Assembly (NCBI RefSeq): GCF_009739465.1
Contig: NZ_WHOM01000066.1
Location: 1-64,000 of the forward strand
Direction of reading: 5' to 3'
DNA length: 64,000 nucleotides
DNA from: Streptomyces apocyni
GTDB taxonomy: Bacteria > Actinomycetota > Actinomycetes > Streptomycetales > Streptomycetaceae
Both the position numbers and the translations under genes were made by a program. The number at the start of each line of letters is the position of its first letter. The first letter of the stretch is position 1. Positions 38,435-47,006 of this stretch are shown piece after piece. The notes under the pieces are model-generated. The model saw nothing but the letters and a program-made list of their open reading frames with translations, made no database searches and was not told the DNA's origin.

Positions 38435-39172
38435 ATGAGACTGTTGCTCGTCGAGGACGACGACCATGTGGCCGCCGCCCTCTCCGCGATCCTGGCCCGG
38501 CACGGTTTCGACGTCGTCCATGCCCGCAACGGCGAGGAGGCGCTGCAGGCCCTGCTGCCGAGCGATCGTCACAGCGCTGGGCCCAGCGGCGGGCACGGCG
38601 GAGGGCAGGCGGACAAGCCGCCGTTCGGCGTCGTCCTGCTCGATCTGGGCCTGCCCGACCAGGACGGCTACGAGGTCTGCGGCAAGATCCGCAATCGCAG
38701 CACCATCCCGGTCATCATGGTGACCGCGCGGTCGGACGTACGCAGCCGCATACACGGCCTCAACCTCGGCGCCGACGACTACGTGGTCAAGCCGTACGAC
38801 ACCGGCGAGTTGCTCGCCCGTATCCACGCGGTCAGCCGGCGCAACGCCGCCGAGGACGCCGCCGCGTCCGGTGACAGCTCCCTGGTGCTCGGCCCGGTGG
38901 CGATCGAGCTCCCCACGCGGCGGGTCACCGTCGAGGGCGAGTGCGTCGCGCTGACCCGCAAGGAGTTCGACCTGCTCGCGCTGCTCGCGCAGCGGCCCGG
39001 TGTGGTCTTCCGCCGTGAGCAGATCATCAGCGAGGTGTGGCGCACCAGCTGGGAGGGGACCGGGCGCACCCTGGAGGTGCATGTCGCCTCGCTGCGCTCC
39101 AAGCTGCGGATGCCCGCCCTGATCGAGACGGTACGTGGCGTCGGCTACCGGCTCGTCGACCCGCCCGCCTAG
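38435..39172 (+). CDS. OmpR/PhoB-type response regulator
   Basis: A 245-residue DNA-binding response regulator. The receiver domain has the acidic pair in LLLVEDDDH, phospho-acceptor Asp70 in VVLLDLGLPDQDG, Thr in IMVTARSD and Lys in DDYVVKPYD. A Gly/His/Ser-rich insertion (residues about 43-63, SDRHSAGPSGGHGGGQADK) lengthens the loop before the Asp strand and is unusual. The C-terminal winged helix is complete (LTRKEFDLLALLAQRPGVVF, then RTLEVHVASLRSKL, then VRGVGYRL). The ATG at 38435 has GAAGGGGG seven bases upstream. The partner kinase starts nine bases after its stop. Divergent from gluA; target unknown. Confidence 0.9.
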   Translation: MRLLLVEDDDHVAAALSAILARHGFDVVHARNGEEALQALLPSDRHSAGPSGGHGGGQADKPPFGVVLLDLGLPDQDGYEVCGKIRNRSTIPVIMVTARSDVRSRIHGLNLGADDYVVKPYDTGELLARIHAVSRRNAAEDAAASGDSSLVLGPVAIELPTRRVTVEGECVALTRKEFDLLALLAQRPGVVFRREQIISEVWRTSWEGTGRTLEVHVASLRSKLRMPALIETVRGVGYRLVDPPA

Positions 39173-39180
39173 GGCCCCTG

Positions 39181-40593
39181 GTGCGCAATCGGCTGCTCCC
39201 GCTGCTCATCGTCCTCATGGCGGGCGTACTGCTCGCGCTCGGTTTTCCCCTCGGGGTGAGCCTGGCCGCCGCTCAGCAGCAGCGGATCGTGGTGGACCGT
39301 ATCGACGACACCGCGCGCTTCGCCGGGCACGCCCAGTTCGTCATGGAGGGCCCGACCGGCTCCCGCCGGGCAGGCAAGGGCGAGCGGCTCAAGCGGCTGG
39401 AACGCGAACTCAAGCGCTACTACGAGGTGTACGGCATCCGGTCCGCCGTGATCTACCGCGATGGCACGTTGATGGCCGCCGAACCCAACGCGGACTTCCT
39501 CCGCGCCGAGGAGGCCGACAAGGCCTTCGAGCAGGCCCGCTACAGCAACAGCAGGCAGGACTCCGAGCAGGTCTGGCCCTGGCAGCGCCAGCGGCTGTAC
39601 ATCGCGTCGCCGGTGATCCTGGACGGCGATGTGGTGGCGGTCGTCGTCACCGACTCGCCCACCGGCAAGATGCGTTCGCAGATCCTGCGCGGCTGGCTGC
39701 TGATCGGTGCCGGTGAGGCCGCCGCGATGCTCCTCGCCATCGGCGCCGCGCTGCGGCTCACGGGCTGGGTGCTGCGGCCCGTACGTACCCTCGACGCGAC
39801 CACACACGACATCGCGACCGGACGGTTCACCTCCCGGGTGCCAGCCGCTGGCGGTCCGCCGGAACTACGCAGCCTGGTCCGGTCGTTCAACGAGATGGCC
39901 GACAACGTCGAGGACGTACTGGAACAACAGCGTGCCTTCGTCGCCGACGCCTCGCACCAGTTGCGCAACCCGCTGGCCGCCTTGCTGCTCCGTATCGAAC
40001 TGCTCGCCCTGGAACTGCCCGACGGGAACGAGGAAATCGCCTCGGTCCGTACGGAGGGCAAGCGGCTCGCGCGGGTACTGGACGACCTGCTCGACCTGGC
40101 GCTCGCCGAGCATGCTGGAGCCGACCTCCAGCTCACCGACATCGGCGAGCTGGCCACCGAACGGGCCGCCGCCTGGCGCCCCGTCGCCGAAGCGAAGGGG
40201 GTACGACTGACCTGCGAGGGCCTCGCCGCGACCACCGCCTGGGCCGACCCGATCGCCCTCTCCAGCGCGCTGGACGCGGTGATCGACAACGCCCTGAAGT
40301 TCACCCCCGAAGGCGAAACCGTCACCGTCACGACCGCCTCCAACGGCAGCACCTCCACGATCACCGTCACCGACGGCGGCCCTGGGCTCACGGACGACGA
40401 GCTGACCCGGGTCGGCGACCGCTTCTGGCGCAGCAACCGCCACCAGAACGTCACGGGCTCGGGCCTCGGCCTGTCCATCACCCGAGCTCTGCTGGCCGCG
40501 GGCGGCGGCTCGATCCACTACGCCCACCACGCCCCGCGCGGCCTGTGCGTGACCTTGACGGTGCCGCGCAGCCGCCCCACGGAGGCGCGGTGA
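39181..40593 (+). CDS. Sensor histidine kinase, partner of the preceding regulator
   Basis: A 470-residue membrane kinase. The first membrane helix (LLPLLIVLMAGVLLALGFPLG) and the second (WLLIGAGEAAAMLLAIGAAL, about residues 163-182) enclose an extracellular sensor of about 130 residues rich in Arg, Lys and Glu. Then come HAMP (WVLRPVRTLDATTHDIATG), HisKA with the His in FVADASHQLRNPLAALLLR, and HATPase with the N box VIDNALKFTPEG and G boxes DGGPGLTDDE and GSGLGLSI. GTG 39181 is the start, nine bases after the response regulator; the earlier open frame lies inside that gene. The signal is unknown. Confidence 0.9.
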   Translation: MRNRLLPLLIVLMAGVLLALGFPLGVSLAAAQQQRIVVDRIDDTARFAGHAQFVMEGPTGSRRAGKGERLKRLERELKRYYEVYGIRSAVIYRDGTLMAAEPNADFLRAEEADKAFEQARYSNSRQDSEQVWPWQRQRLYIASPVILDGDVVAVVVTDSPTGKMRSQILRGWLLIGAGEAAAMLLAIGAALRLTGWVLRPVRTLDATTHDIATGRFTSRVPAAGGPPELRSLVRSFNEMADNVEDVLEQQRAFVADASHQLRNPLAALLLRIELLALELPDGNEEIASVRTEGKRLARVLDDLLDLALAEHAGADLQLTDIGELATERAAAWRPVAEAKGVRLTCEGLAATTAWADPIALSSALDAVIDNALKFTPEGETVTVTTASNGSTSTITVTDGGPGLTDDELTRVGDRFWRSNRHQNVTGSGLGLSITRALLAAGGGSIHYAHHAPRGLCVTLTVPRSRPTEAR

Positions 40594-40652
40594 GGGGCTG
40601 AGAGGAGGGCTGAGGTCACTGGGCCAGGCCACCGGGCCTGAGGTGACGGGGC

Positions 40653-41645
40653 CTACGGCTTGACCGAGCGGTAGTAGTGGCGCGCCCCGTCGTGCAGCGC
40701 GAGCGGGTCCGTGTAGATCGCGGTCCGCAGGTCAACCAGCTGCGCCGCGTGCACCTGTGACCCGATGTGGTCCCGGCTGTCGATGACCGTACGGGTCAGG
40801 CCCTCGATCAGCGCCGGGTCCACCCGGTCCGTGGTGACCAGGAGGTTCGCCACGGCGAGTGTGGGTACGGGGGTGCCGACCTGTGCCGCGGGATACGCGT
40901 CGGCGGGCATCACGGCGGCCCGGTAGTACCGGGATACGCCGCCCTGGCGGTGCAGTTCGTCCACCAGGTCGCCCAGCGGGATCAGCCGGATGTCGACCCG
41001 CTCCGACATCTCACGGATGATCGTCGTCGGTAGCCCGCCGGACCAGAAGAACGCGTCGATGTCGCCCCGCTCCAGTTGCTCGGTGGCCCGGCCGATCCCA
41101 CTGGAGACCGGCTCGATGTCCCGCACGGGATCGAGCCCGGCCGCCCGCAGCACCCGCTCCGCTATCAGCCGCACCCCTGAGGCGGGCTGTCCGACGGCCA
41201 CCTTCCGGCCCTGGAGGTCCGCGGTCTCGCGTACCGGCGAGTCCTTGGCCACGACCAGCTGTACGTAGTCGTCGTACAGCCGGACACAGCCCCGCAGCCG
41301 GTCGGCGCCTGGCAGGCCGTCCCGCTGGTACTGGTCGACGGCGTCGGCGGCGGCGATGGTGAAGTCGGCCTTGCTGGTCGCCACCCGCTCCACGTTCTGC
41401 TGCGATCCCTCGCTGCCCCGCAGGCGGATGCGCAGATCGGGCAGATCGCGCGCGGCGGCCTTCTGCAGCAGCTGGCCGTAGCGCTCGTACACCCCGCGCT
41501 CCACACCCGTACTGAAGATCACCTTGCCCTCCGGCGACTTCTCAGCCGGGAGCAGCGCCCACACCAGCAGTCCGAACACGGCCAGCGCCAGGGCGGCGCC
41601 CTGGAAGGCACGGCGTCGGCCGAAGCGGGGGATTGCCGGGAACAT
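40653..41645 (-). CDS. TAXI-type (TRAP-associated) solute-binding protein
   Basis: A 330-residue protein of the TAXI family. An N-terminal membrane helix (AFQGAALALAVFGLLVWALL, residues 13-32) lacks a lipobox Cys and probably anchors it outside the cell. The TAXI core follows: VIFSTGVERGVYERYGQLLQ, SEGSQQNVERVATSKADFTI, GRKVAVGQPASGVRLIAERVL, DIDAFFWSGGLPTTIIREM and VANLLVTTDRVDPALIEGLT. TAXI proteins normally feed a TRAP permease, but no TRAP transporter gene lies nearby. It is convergent with the two-component system, 59 bases apart, so it may serve as an accessory sensor for the kinase; this is inference. Confidence 0.85.
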   Translation of the reverse strand: MFPAIPRFGRRRAFQGAALALAVFGLLVWALLPAEKSPEGKVIFSTGVERGVYERYGQLLQKAAARDLPDLRIRLRGSEGSQQNVERVATSKADFTIAAADAVDQYQRDGLPGADRLRGCVRLYDDYVQLVVAKDSPVRETADLQGRKVAVGQPASGVRLIAERVLRAAGLDPVRDIEPVSSGIGRATEQLERGDIDAFFWSGGLPTTIIREMSERVDIRLIPLGDLVDELHRQGGVSRYYRAAVMPADAYPAAQVGTPVPTLAVANLLVTTDRVDPALIEGLTRTVIDSRDHIGSQVHAAQLVDLRTAIYTDPLALHDGARHYYRSVKP

Positions 41646-41747
41646 ACCCGCGATCCTGTCAGCTCGGGCCGCCCGCGCACAGGCCTTATGCCCGACCTCA
41701 CAGCCTCCCCGCCGCGTGGGCGTCGAGGACGGCTTTCCGGACGGGCG

Positions 41748-42128
41748 TCAGGCAGTGAAGCGGCGGCGGGCGGCCTCGATGTGGCCGAGGTAGGTGTGGG
41801 TCCAGGCGCACATTCCGTCGACGGTCGCGCGCAGGCCCTGGCCCGGCTCGGTGAGGACGTACTCGACCCGGGGCGGGACCGTGGGGTGCACGGTGCGCTC
41901 GACCAGGCCGTTGCGCTCCAGCATGCGCAGGTTCTGCGTGAGCATCTTGTGGCTGATGCCCTCGATCTCGTTCCGCAGTTCGCTGAAGCGCAGGGTGCGT
42001 TCACCGAGCGTCTCGATGATCAGGAACGCCCACTTGTTGGCGACGTCGGAGAAGATCTCCCGCGCCAGGGAATCCGCGCGGCTGAGGTCCGCTTCCTCGG
42101 GTGAGCCCCTGAACTGCTTGGTCACCAT
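41748..42128 (-). CDS. HxlR-family transcriptional regulator
   Basis: A 126-residue winged-helix repressor or activator. The HxlR core is evident (REIFSDVANKWAFLIIETLG, LRFSELRNEIEGISHKMLTQ, NLRMLERNGLVERTVHPTVP and RVEYVLTEPGQGLRATVDGM). Family members without a conserved N-terminal Cys do not all sense aldehydes or quinones; here no Cys is present before the winged helix, and the only Cys lies in GMCAW near the C-terminus. GGGAG lies seven bases before the ATG. Three tandem copies of ACTGAGAAG(T)GCGTT(T/C) stand just upstream and may be its operator. The regulated gene is not obvious. Confidence 0.87.
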   Translation of the reverse strand: MVTKQFRGSPEEADLSRADSLAREIFSDVANKWAFLIIETLGERTLRFSELRNEIEGISHKMLTQNLRMLERNGLVERTVHPTVPPRVEYVLTEPGQGLRATVDGMCAWTHTYLGHIEAARRRFTA

Positions 42129-42142
42129 CAGGTTCTCCCGCT

Positions 42143-42189
42143 ACTGAGAAGGCGTTCACTGAGAAGTGCGTTTACTGAGAAGTGCGTTC
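42143..42189. repeat. Three tandem 15-16 bp repeats, candidate HxlR operator
   Basis: ACTGAGAAGGCGTTC (42143-42157), ACTGAGAAGTGCGTTT (42158-42173) and ACTGAGAAGTGCGTTC (42174-42189) follow each other without gaps. A related, inverted-repeat form GGTTTCTGAGTAACC lies at about 42216-42230. They begin 15 bases before the hxlR-type start codon, where autoregulation would act. Confidence 0.8.
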
Positions 42190-42343
42190 TTCGACGTCAG
42201 CGTTCACTCTCCTATGGTTTCTGAGTAACCACAAGAGAGCATGAGTGCCTCAGGCCTGCCCTGTGACCTGCCCACCGGCTGGCCCACCGGACCAAGGCAC
42301 CGGGCCGTCCGTCGCGTACACCGTCAACGCTTACCCTGGACGA

Positions 42344-43879
42344 ATGACCAGCAGCAGCGACCGGAGCCTCGCAGTGGACGTTCAGGGATCCAAGAGTTAC
42401 GAAATCCGAACCTACGGGTGTCAGATGAACGTCCACGACTCCGAGCGGCTGTCCGGTCTCCTGGAGGGCGCCGGTTACGTCCGCGCCCCCAAAGACGCCG
42501 ACGGCGACGCCGACGTCGTCGTCTTCAACACCTGCGCGGTCCGCGAGAACGCCGACAACCGCCTGTACGGCAACCTCGGGCGGCTCGCGCCGATGAAGAC
42601 CAAGCGCCCCGGCATGCAGATCGCCGTGGGCGGCTGCCTCGCGCAGAAGGACCGCGACACCATCGTCCAGCGGGCCCCCTGGGTCGACGTGGTCTTCGGC
42701 ACGCACAACATCGGCAAGCTGCCGGTGCTCCTGGAGCGCGCCCGCGTACAGGAAGAGGCGCAGGTCGAGATCGCGGAGTCGCTGGAGGCGTTCCCCTCGA
42801 CGCTGCCCACCCGCCGTGAGAGCGCCTACGCCGCCTGGGTCTCCGTCTCCGTCGGCTGCAACAACACCTGCACCTTCTGCATCGTCCCCGCCCTGCGCGG
42901 CAAGGAGAAGGACCGCCGCCCCGGCGACATCCTCGCCGAGGTCGAGGCGCTGGTCGCCGAGGGCGTCAGCGAGATCACCCTGCTCGGGCAGAACGTGAAC
43001 GCGTACGGCAGCGACATCGGCGACCGCGAGGCCTTCAGCAAGCTGCTGCGCGCCTGCGGCCGTATTGAGGGCCTTGAGCGGGTCCGCTTCACCTCGCCGC
43101 ACCCCCGTGACTTCACGGACGACGTGATCGAGGCCATGGCCGAGACCCCGAACGTGATGCCGCAGCTGCACATGCCCCTGCAGTCCGGCTCCGACACCAT
43201 CCTCAAGGCCATGCGCCGCTCCTACCGCCAGGACCGCTACCTGGGGATCATCGAGAAGGTGCGCGCCGCCATCCCGCACGCCGCCATCTCCACCGACATC
43301 ATTGTGGGCTTCCCCGGCGAGACCGAGGAGGACTTCGAGCAGACGATGCACGTCGTGCGCGAGGCGCGGTTCGGCAGCGCCTTCACCTTCCAGTACTCCA
43401 AGCGGCCCGGGACCCCGGCCGCGGAGATGGAGAACCAGATCCCCAAGGAGGTCGTCCAGGAGCGGTACCTGCGCCTGGTGGCGCTCCAGGAGGAGATCTC
43501 CTGGGAGGAGAACAAGAAGCAGGTCGGCCGCACTCTGGACCTCATGGTCGCCGAGGGCGAGGGCCGCAAGGACGGCGCAACGCACCGCCTCTCCGGGCGC
43601 GCGCCCGACAACCGCCTGGTGCACTTCACCAAGCCGGAGCAGGAGGTACGCCCCGGCGACGTGGTCACCGTCGAGATCACCTACGCCGCCCCGCACCACC
43701 TCCTCGCCGAGGGCCAGCCGCTGGCGGTACGCCGCACCCGCGCGGGCGACGCCTGGGAGAAGCGCAACTCCGCGGACACGGCGCCTGCCGACAAGCCCGC
43801 CGGTGTCCTGCTTGGCCTGCCCCAGGTGGGCGTTCCGGAGCCGCTGCCCGCGGCGACCGGCGGCTGCGCCATCGACTGA
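42344..43879 (+). CDS. miaB: tRNA-2-methylthio-N6-dimethylallyladenosine synthase MiaB
   Basis: A 511-residue radical-SAM methylthiotransferase that adds the 2-methylthio group to i6A37 of tRNAs reading UNN codons, after MiaA. The auxiliary cluster cysteines are Cys26 (IRTYGCQMNVHDSE), Cys64 (NTCAVREN) and Cys98 (VGGCLAQK). The SAM cysteines are Cys172, Cys176 and Cys179 (GCNNTCTFCIVPALRGKE). The TRAM domain is at about 400-470. The last 45 residues are a variable tail. ATG 42344 fits the family start; TACCCT ends six bases upstream and no ribosome site is seen, so a leaderless mRNA is likely. miaA lies 1.5 kb downstream. Confidence 0.95.
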   Translation: MTSSSDRSLAVDVQGSKSYEIRTYGCQMNVHDSERLSGLLEGAGYVRAPKDADGDADVVVFNTCAVRENADNRLYGNLGRLAPMKTKRPGMQIAVGGCLAQKDRDTIVQRAPWVDVVFGTHNIGKLPVLLERARVQEEAQVEIAESLEAFPSTLPTRRESAYAAWVSVSVGCNNTCTFCIVPALRGKEKDRRPGDILAEVEALVAEGVSEITLLGQNVNAYGSDIGDREAFSKLLRACGRIEGLERVRFTSPHPRDFTDDVIEAMAETPNVMPQLHMPLQSGSDTILKAMRRSYRQDRYLGIIEKVRAAIPHAAISTDIIVGFPGETEEDFEQTMHVVREARFGSAFTFQYSKRPGTPAAEMENQIPKEVVQERYLRLVALQEEISWEENKKQVGRTLDLMVAEGEGRKDGATHRLSGRAPDNRLVHFTKPEQEVRPGDVVTVEITYAAPHHLLAEGQPLAVRRTRAGDAWEKRNSADTAPADKPAGVLLGLPQVGVPEPLPAATGGCAID

Positions 43880-44018
43880 GCGGCAGCACTGCGGCGGGCA
43901 CGGTGCCCGGTGCCGGGACGAGGGGAGCTAGGCGCCCGATGGTCGGGTGACGGCGCACCGGGGCCGCGCGGTGGAGTGGGGCTCGGCGTCGTAAGACCCA
44001 GGGCTTAAGCTCCCGATC

Positions 44019-44738
44019 ATGCTTGTCGCCGCAGCCGTCTGTCCCTGTCCGCCCCTCCTGGTTCCCGAGGTCGCCGCGGGCGCGGCACCGGAACTCGACG
44101 CCGCGCGGGCGGCCTGTACCGACGCTGTCGGGGTGCTGGCGGCGGCCCGGCCGGACCGTCTGGTCGTCGTCGGGCCCGCGGAGCGGAGCGGTCGGGGTGC
44201 GTATCCGCAGGGTGCCCGGGGTTCGTTCCGGGGCTTTGGTGTGCCCTTCGACGTACGGCTCGGGGTGGCGGCCCCGCCGCGGGAGTCCCCGGAGAGGGAG
44301 CTTCCGCCAGCGCTCGCGGTGGCCGCCTGGCTGCTGGACCGCACCGGGTGGTCCGCGTCGCCCGTCGAAGGGCTCGGTGTGGAGGAGACTCTCGCTACCG
44401 AGCGGTGCACGCGGGTCGGCGGCGAGATCGCGGCACAGGCCGAGCGGGTGGCCCTGCTGGTGATGGGTGACGGCAGTGCCTGCCGCACGCTCAAGGCGCC
44501 GGGGTATCTGGATGAGCGGGCGGCCGGTTTCGACGCCGAGGCAGCCCGTGCGCTCGGGGCCGTGGACGTGGCGGCGCTCGTGGACATCGACGCGGGACTG
44601 GCGGCCGAACTGAAGGCGGCGGGCCGGGCGCCGTGGCAGGTGCTCGCGGGCGCGGCGGATGGCGCCTCGCCGCGTGGCCAACTGCTGTACGACGACGCTC
44701 CGTACGGCGTGGGGTATCTGGTCGCGGCCTGGTCCTAG
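44019..44738 (+). CDS. Class III extradiol dioxygenase-like protein
   Basis: A 239-residue protein of the LigB/class III extradiol dioxygenase-like group regularly found between miaB and miaA in actinobacteria. The fold signature includes VAAAVCPCPPLLVPEVAAG, LVVVGPAERSG and VALLVMGDGSACR. The usual iron-binding His-His-Glu set is not clearly present: the expected CPHPP-type histidine reads CPCPP. A classic dioxygenase activity is therefore doubtful. ATG 44019 is preceded by TAAGCT seven bases upstream and no ribosome site, so it is probably leaderless. Confidence 0.8.
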   Translation: MLVAAAVCPCPPLLVPEVAAGAAPELDAARAACTDAVGVLAAARPDRLVVVGPAERSGRGAYPQGARGSFRGFGVPFDVRLGVAAPPRESPERELPPALAVAAWLLDRTGWSASPVEGLGVEETLATERCTRVGGEIAAQAERVALLVMGDGSACRTLKAPGYLDERAAGFDAEAARALGAVDVAALVDIDAGLAAELKAAGRAPWQVLAGAADGASPRGQLLYDDAPYGVGYLVAAWS

Positions 44739-44828
44739 GTCCAAGGCGCTGGCAGCGCGCCGCGGCGGCCGTGAGGGCTTGTCTTCGAGCCCCACGGCCG
44801 TCCCGGTGCTGGTCAGGCGGCGGCTGGC

Positions 44829-45227
44829 CTACTTGGCGGCGCCCTCGGCCACCTCGCTGTCGGCAGCCTTGTCCGTCGACTGCTGCTTGGGGATCTCGAC
44901 TCCTTCGGCCGCTGTGGCGCAGGTGTCCGCGGGCTGCTCGGCGGCCGCCTTGTCGCCCTCGTCCTCGTCCTTGCTCTCGGCCCCGGACTCCGAGGGCTTC
45001 GCGGACCCCGCAGGCTCCGTGGACCCCGCAGGCTCCGCGGACTTCACCGGCTCGGAGGATTCCGCTGAGTCCGCTGAGTCCGCTGAGTCCGCTGAGTCCT
45101 TCGAGTCCTTGGTCGCGTCATCGGCGTTCACCGGGGACTCAGCCGTGGGAGTGGCCGCAGGCTCCTCGCTGGTTGACGCTTCGTCCGCGTCCTTGGCCTT
45201 GCGGCGGAACCGTGCAAAAACGCCCAT
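44829..45227 (-). CDS. Acidic, disordered conserved Streptomyces protein
   Basis: A 132-residue low-complexity protein I cannot assign a function to. A short basic start (MGVFARFRRKAKDADE) leads into Ser, Asp, Glu, Ala and Pro-rich sequence with DSADSADSADSAES, encoded by four perfect 9-bp units at 45061-45096, and PAGSTEPAGSAKP. The end (EGVEIPKQQSTDKAADSEVA) is the part I remember as conserved in proteins beside miaA in Streptomyces. These are sometimes named gliding motility proteins in databases, a label without support here. GGAG lies six bases before the ATG. It is divergent from miaA. Confidence 0.72.
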   Translation of the reverse strand: MGVFARFRRKAKDADEASTSEEPAATPTAESPVNADDATKDSKDSADSADSADSAESSEPVKSAEPAGSTEPAGSAKPSESGAESKDEDEGDKAAAEQPADTCATAAEGVEIPKQQSTDKAADSEVAEGAAK

Positions 45228-45408
45228 ATCTACTCCAGATGCTGTTCGTGTGGGCGAAATTCCGCGCCACCCGAAGCGTCCCATTGCGTCGCCCGGGGCT
45301 CCGGTCCTCACAACCGGCGGCCAGAACCTCGCAACAGGCAACGACGCGGAGCCCGTGGTGTCACGTCGCTCGTTCGGGGGAATGCTCGTGGTTTGCGAGA
45401 CTGGGGAG

Positions 45409-46347
45409 GTGAGTACCGCAGCTTCCACCCCCCGGGTCATCGCCGTCGTCGGCCCCACCGCGGCCGGCAAGTCGGACCTCGGCGTCTTCCTCGCCCAGCG
45501 ACTCGGCGGCGACGTCGTCAACGCCGACTCCATGCAGCTCTACCGAGGGATGGACATCGGTACCGCCAAGCTGACCCCCGAGGAACGCGGCGGCGTACCG
45601 CACCACCTCCTGGACATCTGGGACGTGACCGAGGCGGCGAGCGTCGCCGAGTACCAGAAACTGGCCCGCGCCGAGATCGACCGGCTGCTCGCCGACGGCC
45701 GCTGGCCGATCCTGGTCGGCGGCTCCGGCCTCTACGTCCGCGGGGCCGTCGACAACCTGGAGTTCCCTGGCACCGACCCCGTGGTCCGCGCTCGCCTGGA
45801 GGAGGAGCTGACTCTGCGCGGCCCCGGCGCGCTGCATGCCCGGCTGGCCGCCGCCGACCCCGAGGCGGCCAAGGCGATCCTGCCGAGCAACGGCCGACGT
45901 ATCGTCCGCGCCCTTGAGGTGATCGAGATCACCGGGCAGCCGTTCACCGCGAACCTCCCCGGCCATGACGCGGTCTACGACACGATCCAGATCGGCGTCG
46001 ACGTCGCCCGCCCCGAGCTCGACGAGCGCATCGCGACGCGCGTTGACCGGATGTGGGACGCGGGCCTCGTGGACGAGGTGCGGGCACTGGAGGAGCAGGG
46101 CCTGCGCGAGGGCCGTACGGCGTCCCGCGCGCTCGGCTACCAGCAAGTACTCACGGCGCTCGCCGGCGAGTGCGGCGAGGACGAGGCGCGCGCCGAGACC
46201 GTACGGGCCACCAAGCGCTTCGCCCGCCGCCAGGACTCCTGGTTCCGCCGTGACGCGCGCGTGCAGTGGCTCAGCGGCGGTGCCGCGGACCGACGGGAAC
46301 TCCCGGCACAGGCGCTGACGTTGGTCGAACGAGCGGTTACAGCCTGA
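45409..46347 (+). CDS. miaA: tRNA dimethylallyltransferase MiaA
   Basis: A 312-residue enzyme that moves the dimethylallyl group to A37 of tRNA, making the substrate for MiaB. The P-loop is GPTAAGKSDL, then NADSMQLYRGMDIGTAKL with the Asp and Arg that bind substrate, HHLLDIWDVTE, LVGGSGLYVRG, and RATKRFARRQDSWFRRD. GTG 45409 fits the expected length of 312; the frame is open far upstream through the antisense of the acidic protein. Ribosome site spacing is poor (GGGGAG directly adjacent) and GAGACT lies six bases upstream, so the message may be leaderless. ATG 45382 is an alternative start. Confidence 0.93.
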   Translation: MSTAASTPRVIAVVGPTAAGKSDLGVFLAQRLGGDVVNADSMQLYRGMDIGTAKLTPEERGGVPHHLLDIWDVTEAASVAEYQKLARAEIDRLLADGRWPILVGGSGLYVRGAVDNLEFPGTDPVVRARLEEELTLRGPGALHARLAAADPEAAKAILPSNGRRIVRALEVIEITGQPFTANLPGHDAVYDTIQIGVDVARPELDERIATRVDRMWDAGLVDEVRALEEQGLREGRTASRALGYQQVLTALAGECGEDEARAETVRATKRFARRQDSWFRRDARVQWLSGGAADRRELPAQALTLVERAVTA

Positions 46348-46449
46348 TCACGTCATGGCATCGGGACGCTCCGGCGGTCATCGCGGCCAGCGGGGGCGTG
46401 CCATCATCGAGCTTCAATCGAGCCAGTGGAGTCCGAGTTGGGAGGGCGC

Positions 46450-46920
46450 GTGGCGATGGAGGCCAGCCCTCGCGACACCGCACATGAGGACCAGGGACAG
46501 CTGAGTCCCGACGGTCCTGAGACGACCGGCGTCGTCGACGACGGCCCGGACGACACCGACGAGGCCGCCGCGGCGTCCGCGAACGAGGTCGAGGTCGAGC
46601 TGCGGCCGCAGCGCAGGATGCGCATCTGGCAGACCGCGCCGATCGTGGTGCTCGCGACCGTCGGCTCCCTGATGTTCGCCTTCCCGCTGGCCTTCGAGTT
46701 CGGCGACGGTGGCGCGGTGGTGGCCATGCTCGGCCTGCTGCTGAGCTGTTGCGCCGCGGGCTGGGCCATGATGGCCGGCCGTCGCGTCGGCCTCACCTGG
46801 CCGGGGCTGCCGGGCCGTGGTTCCGGGCGCCGTCCGGACTGGCGGGTGATCGCCGCGTACACCCTGATGGTCGGCGCCGTCGCGGTGCTCGCCGTGTGGC
46901 GGGTGGCCCGGCTCCGCTGA
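46450..46920 (+). CDS. Conserved membrane protein of unknown function
   Basis: A 156-residue protein with an acidic disordered N-terminus of about 55 residues and three predicted membrane helices (IVVLATVGSLMFAFPLAFEF, VVAMLGLLLSCCAAGWAMMA and VIAAYTLMVGAVAVLAVWRV). I do not recognise a family. It lies between miaA and dapF, where actinobacteria often have a small membrane protein gene. The GTG at 46450 is chosen because GGGAGG lies five bases upstream; GTG 46426 and ATG 46456 are alternatives. Confidence 0.75.
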   Translation: MAMEASPRDTAHEDQGQLSPDGPETTGVVDDGPDDTDEAAAASANEVEVELRPQRRMRIWQTAPIVVLATVGSLMFAFPLAFEFGDGGAVVAMLGLLLSCCAAGWAMMAGRRVGLTWPGLPGRGSGRRPDWRVIAAYTLMVGAVAVLAVWRVARLR

Positions 46921-47006
46921 CACGGGTCCGGGGCTACGGGGCCCGGGCTCCGGGCCGCGGGCTACGGCCTTCGGGGACTGTCGTAGCGACCCCGTACGAT
47001 CGAGGA

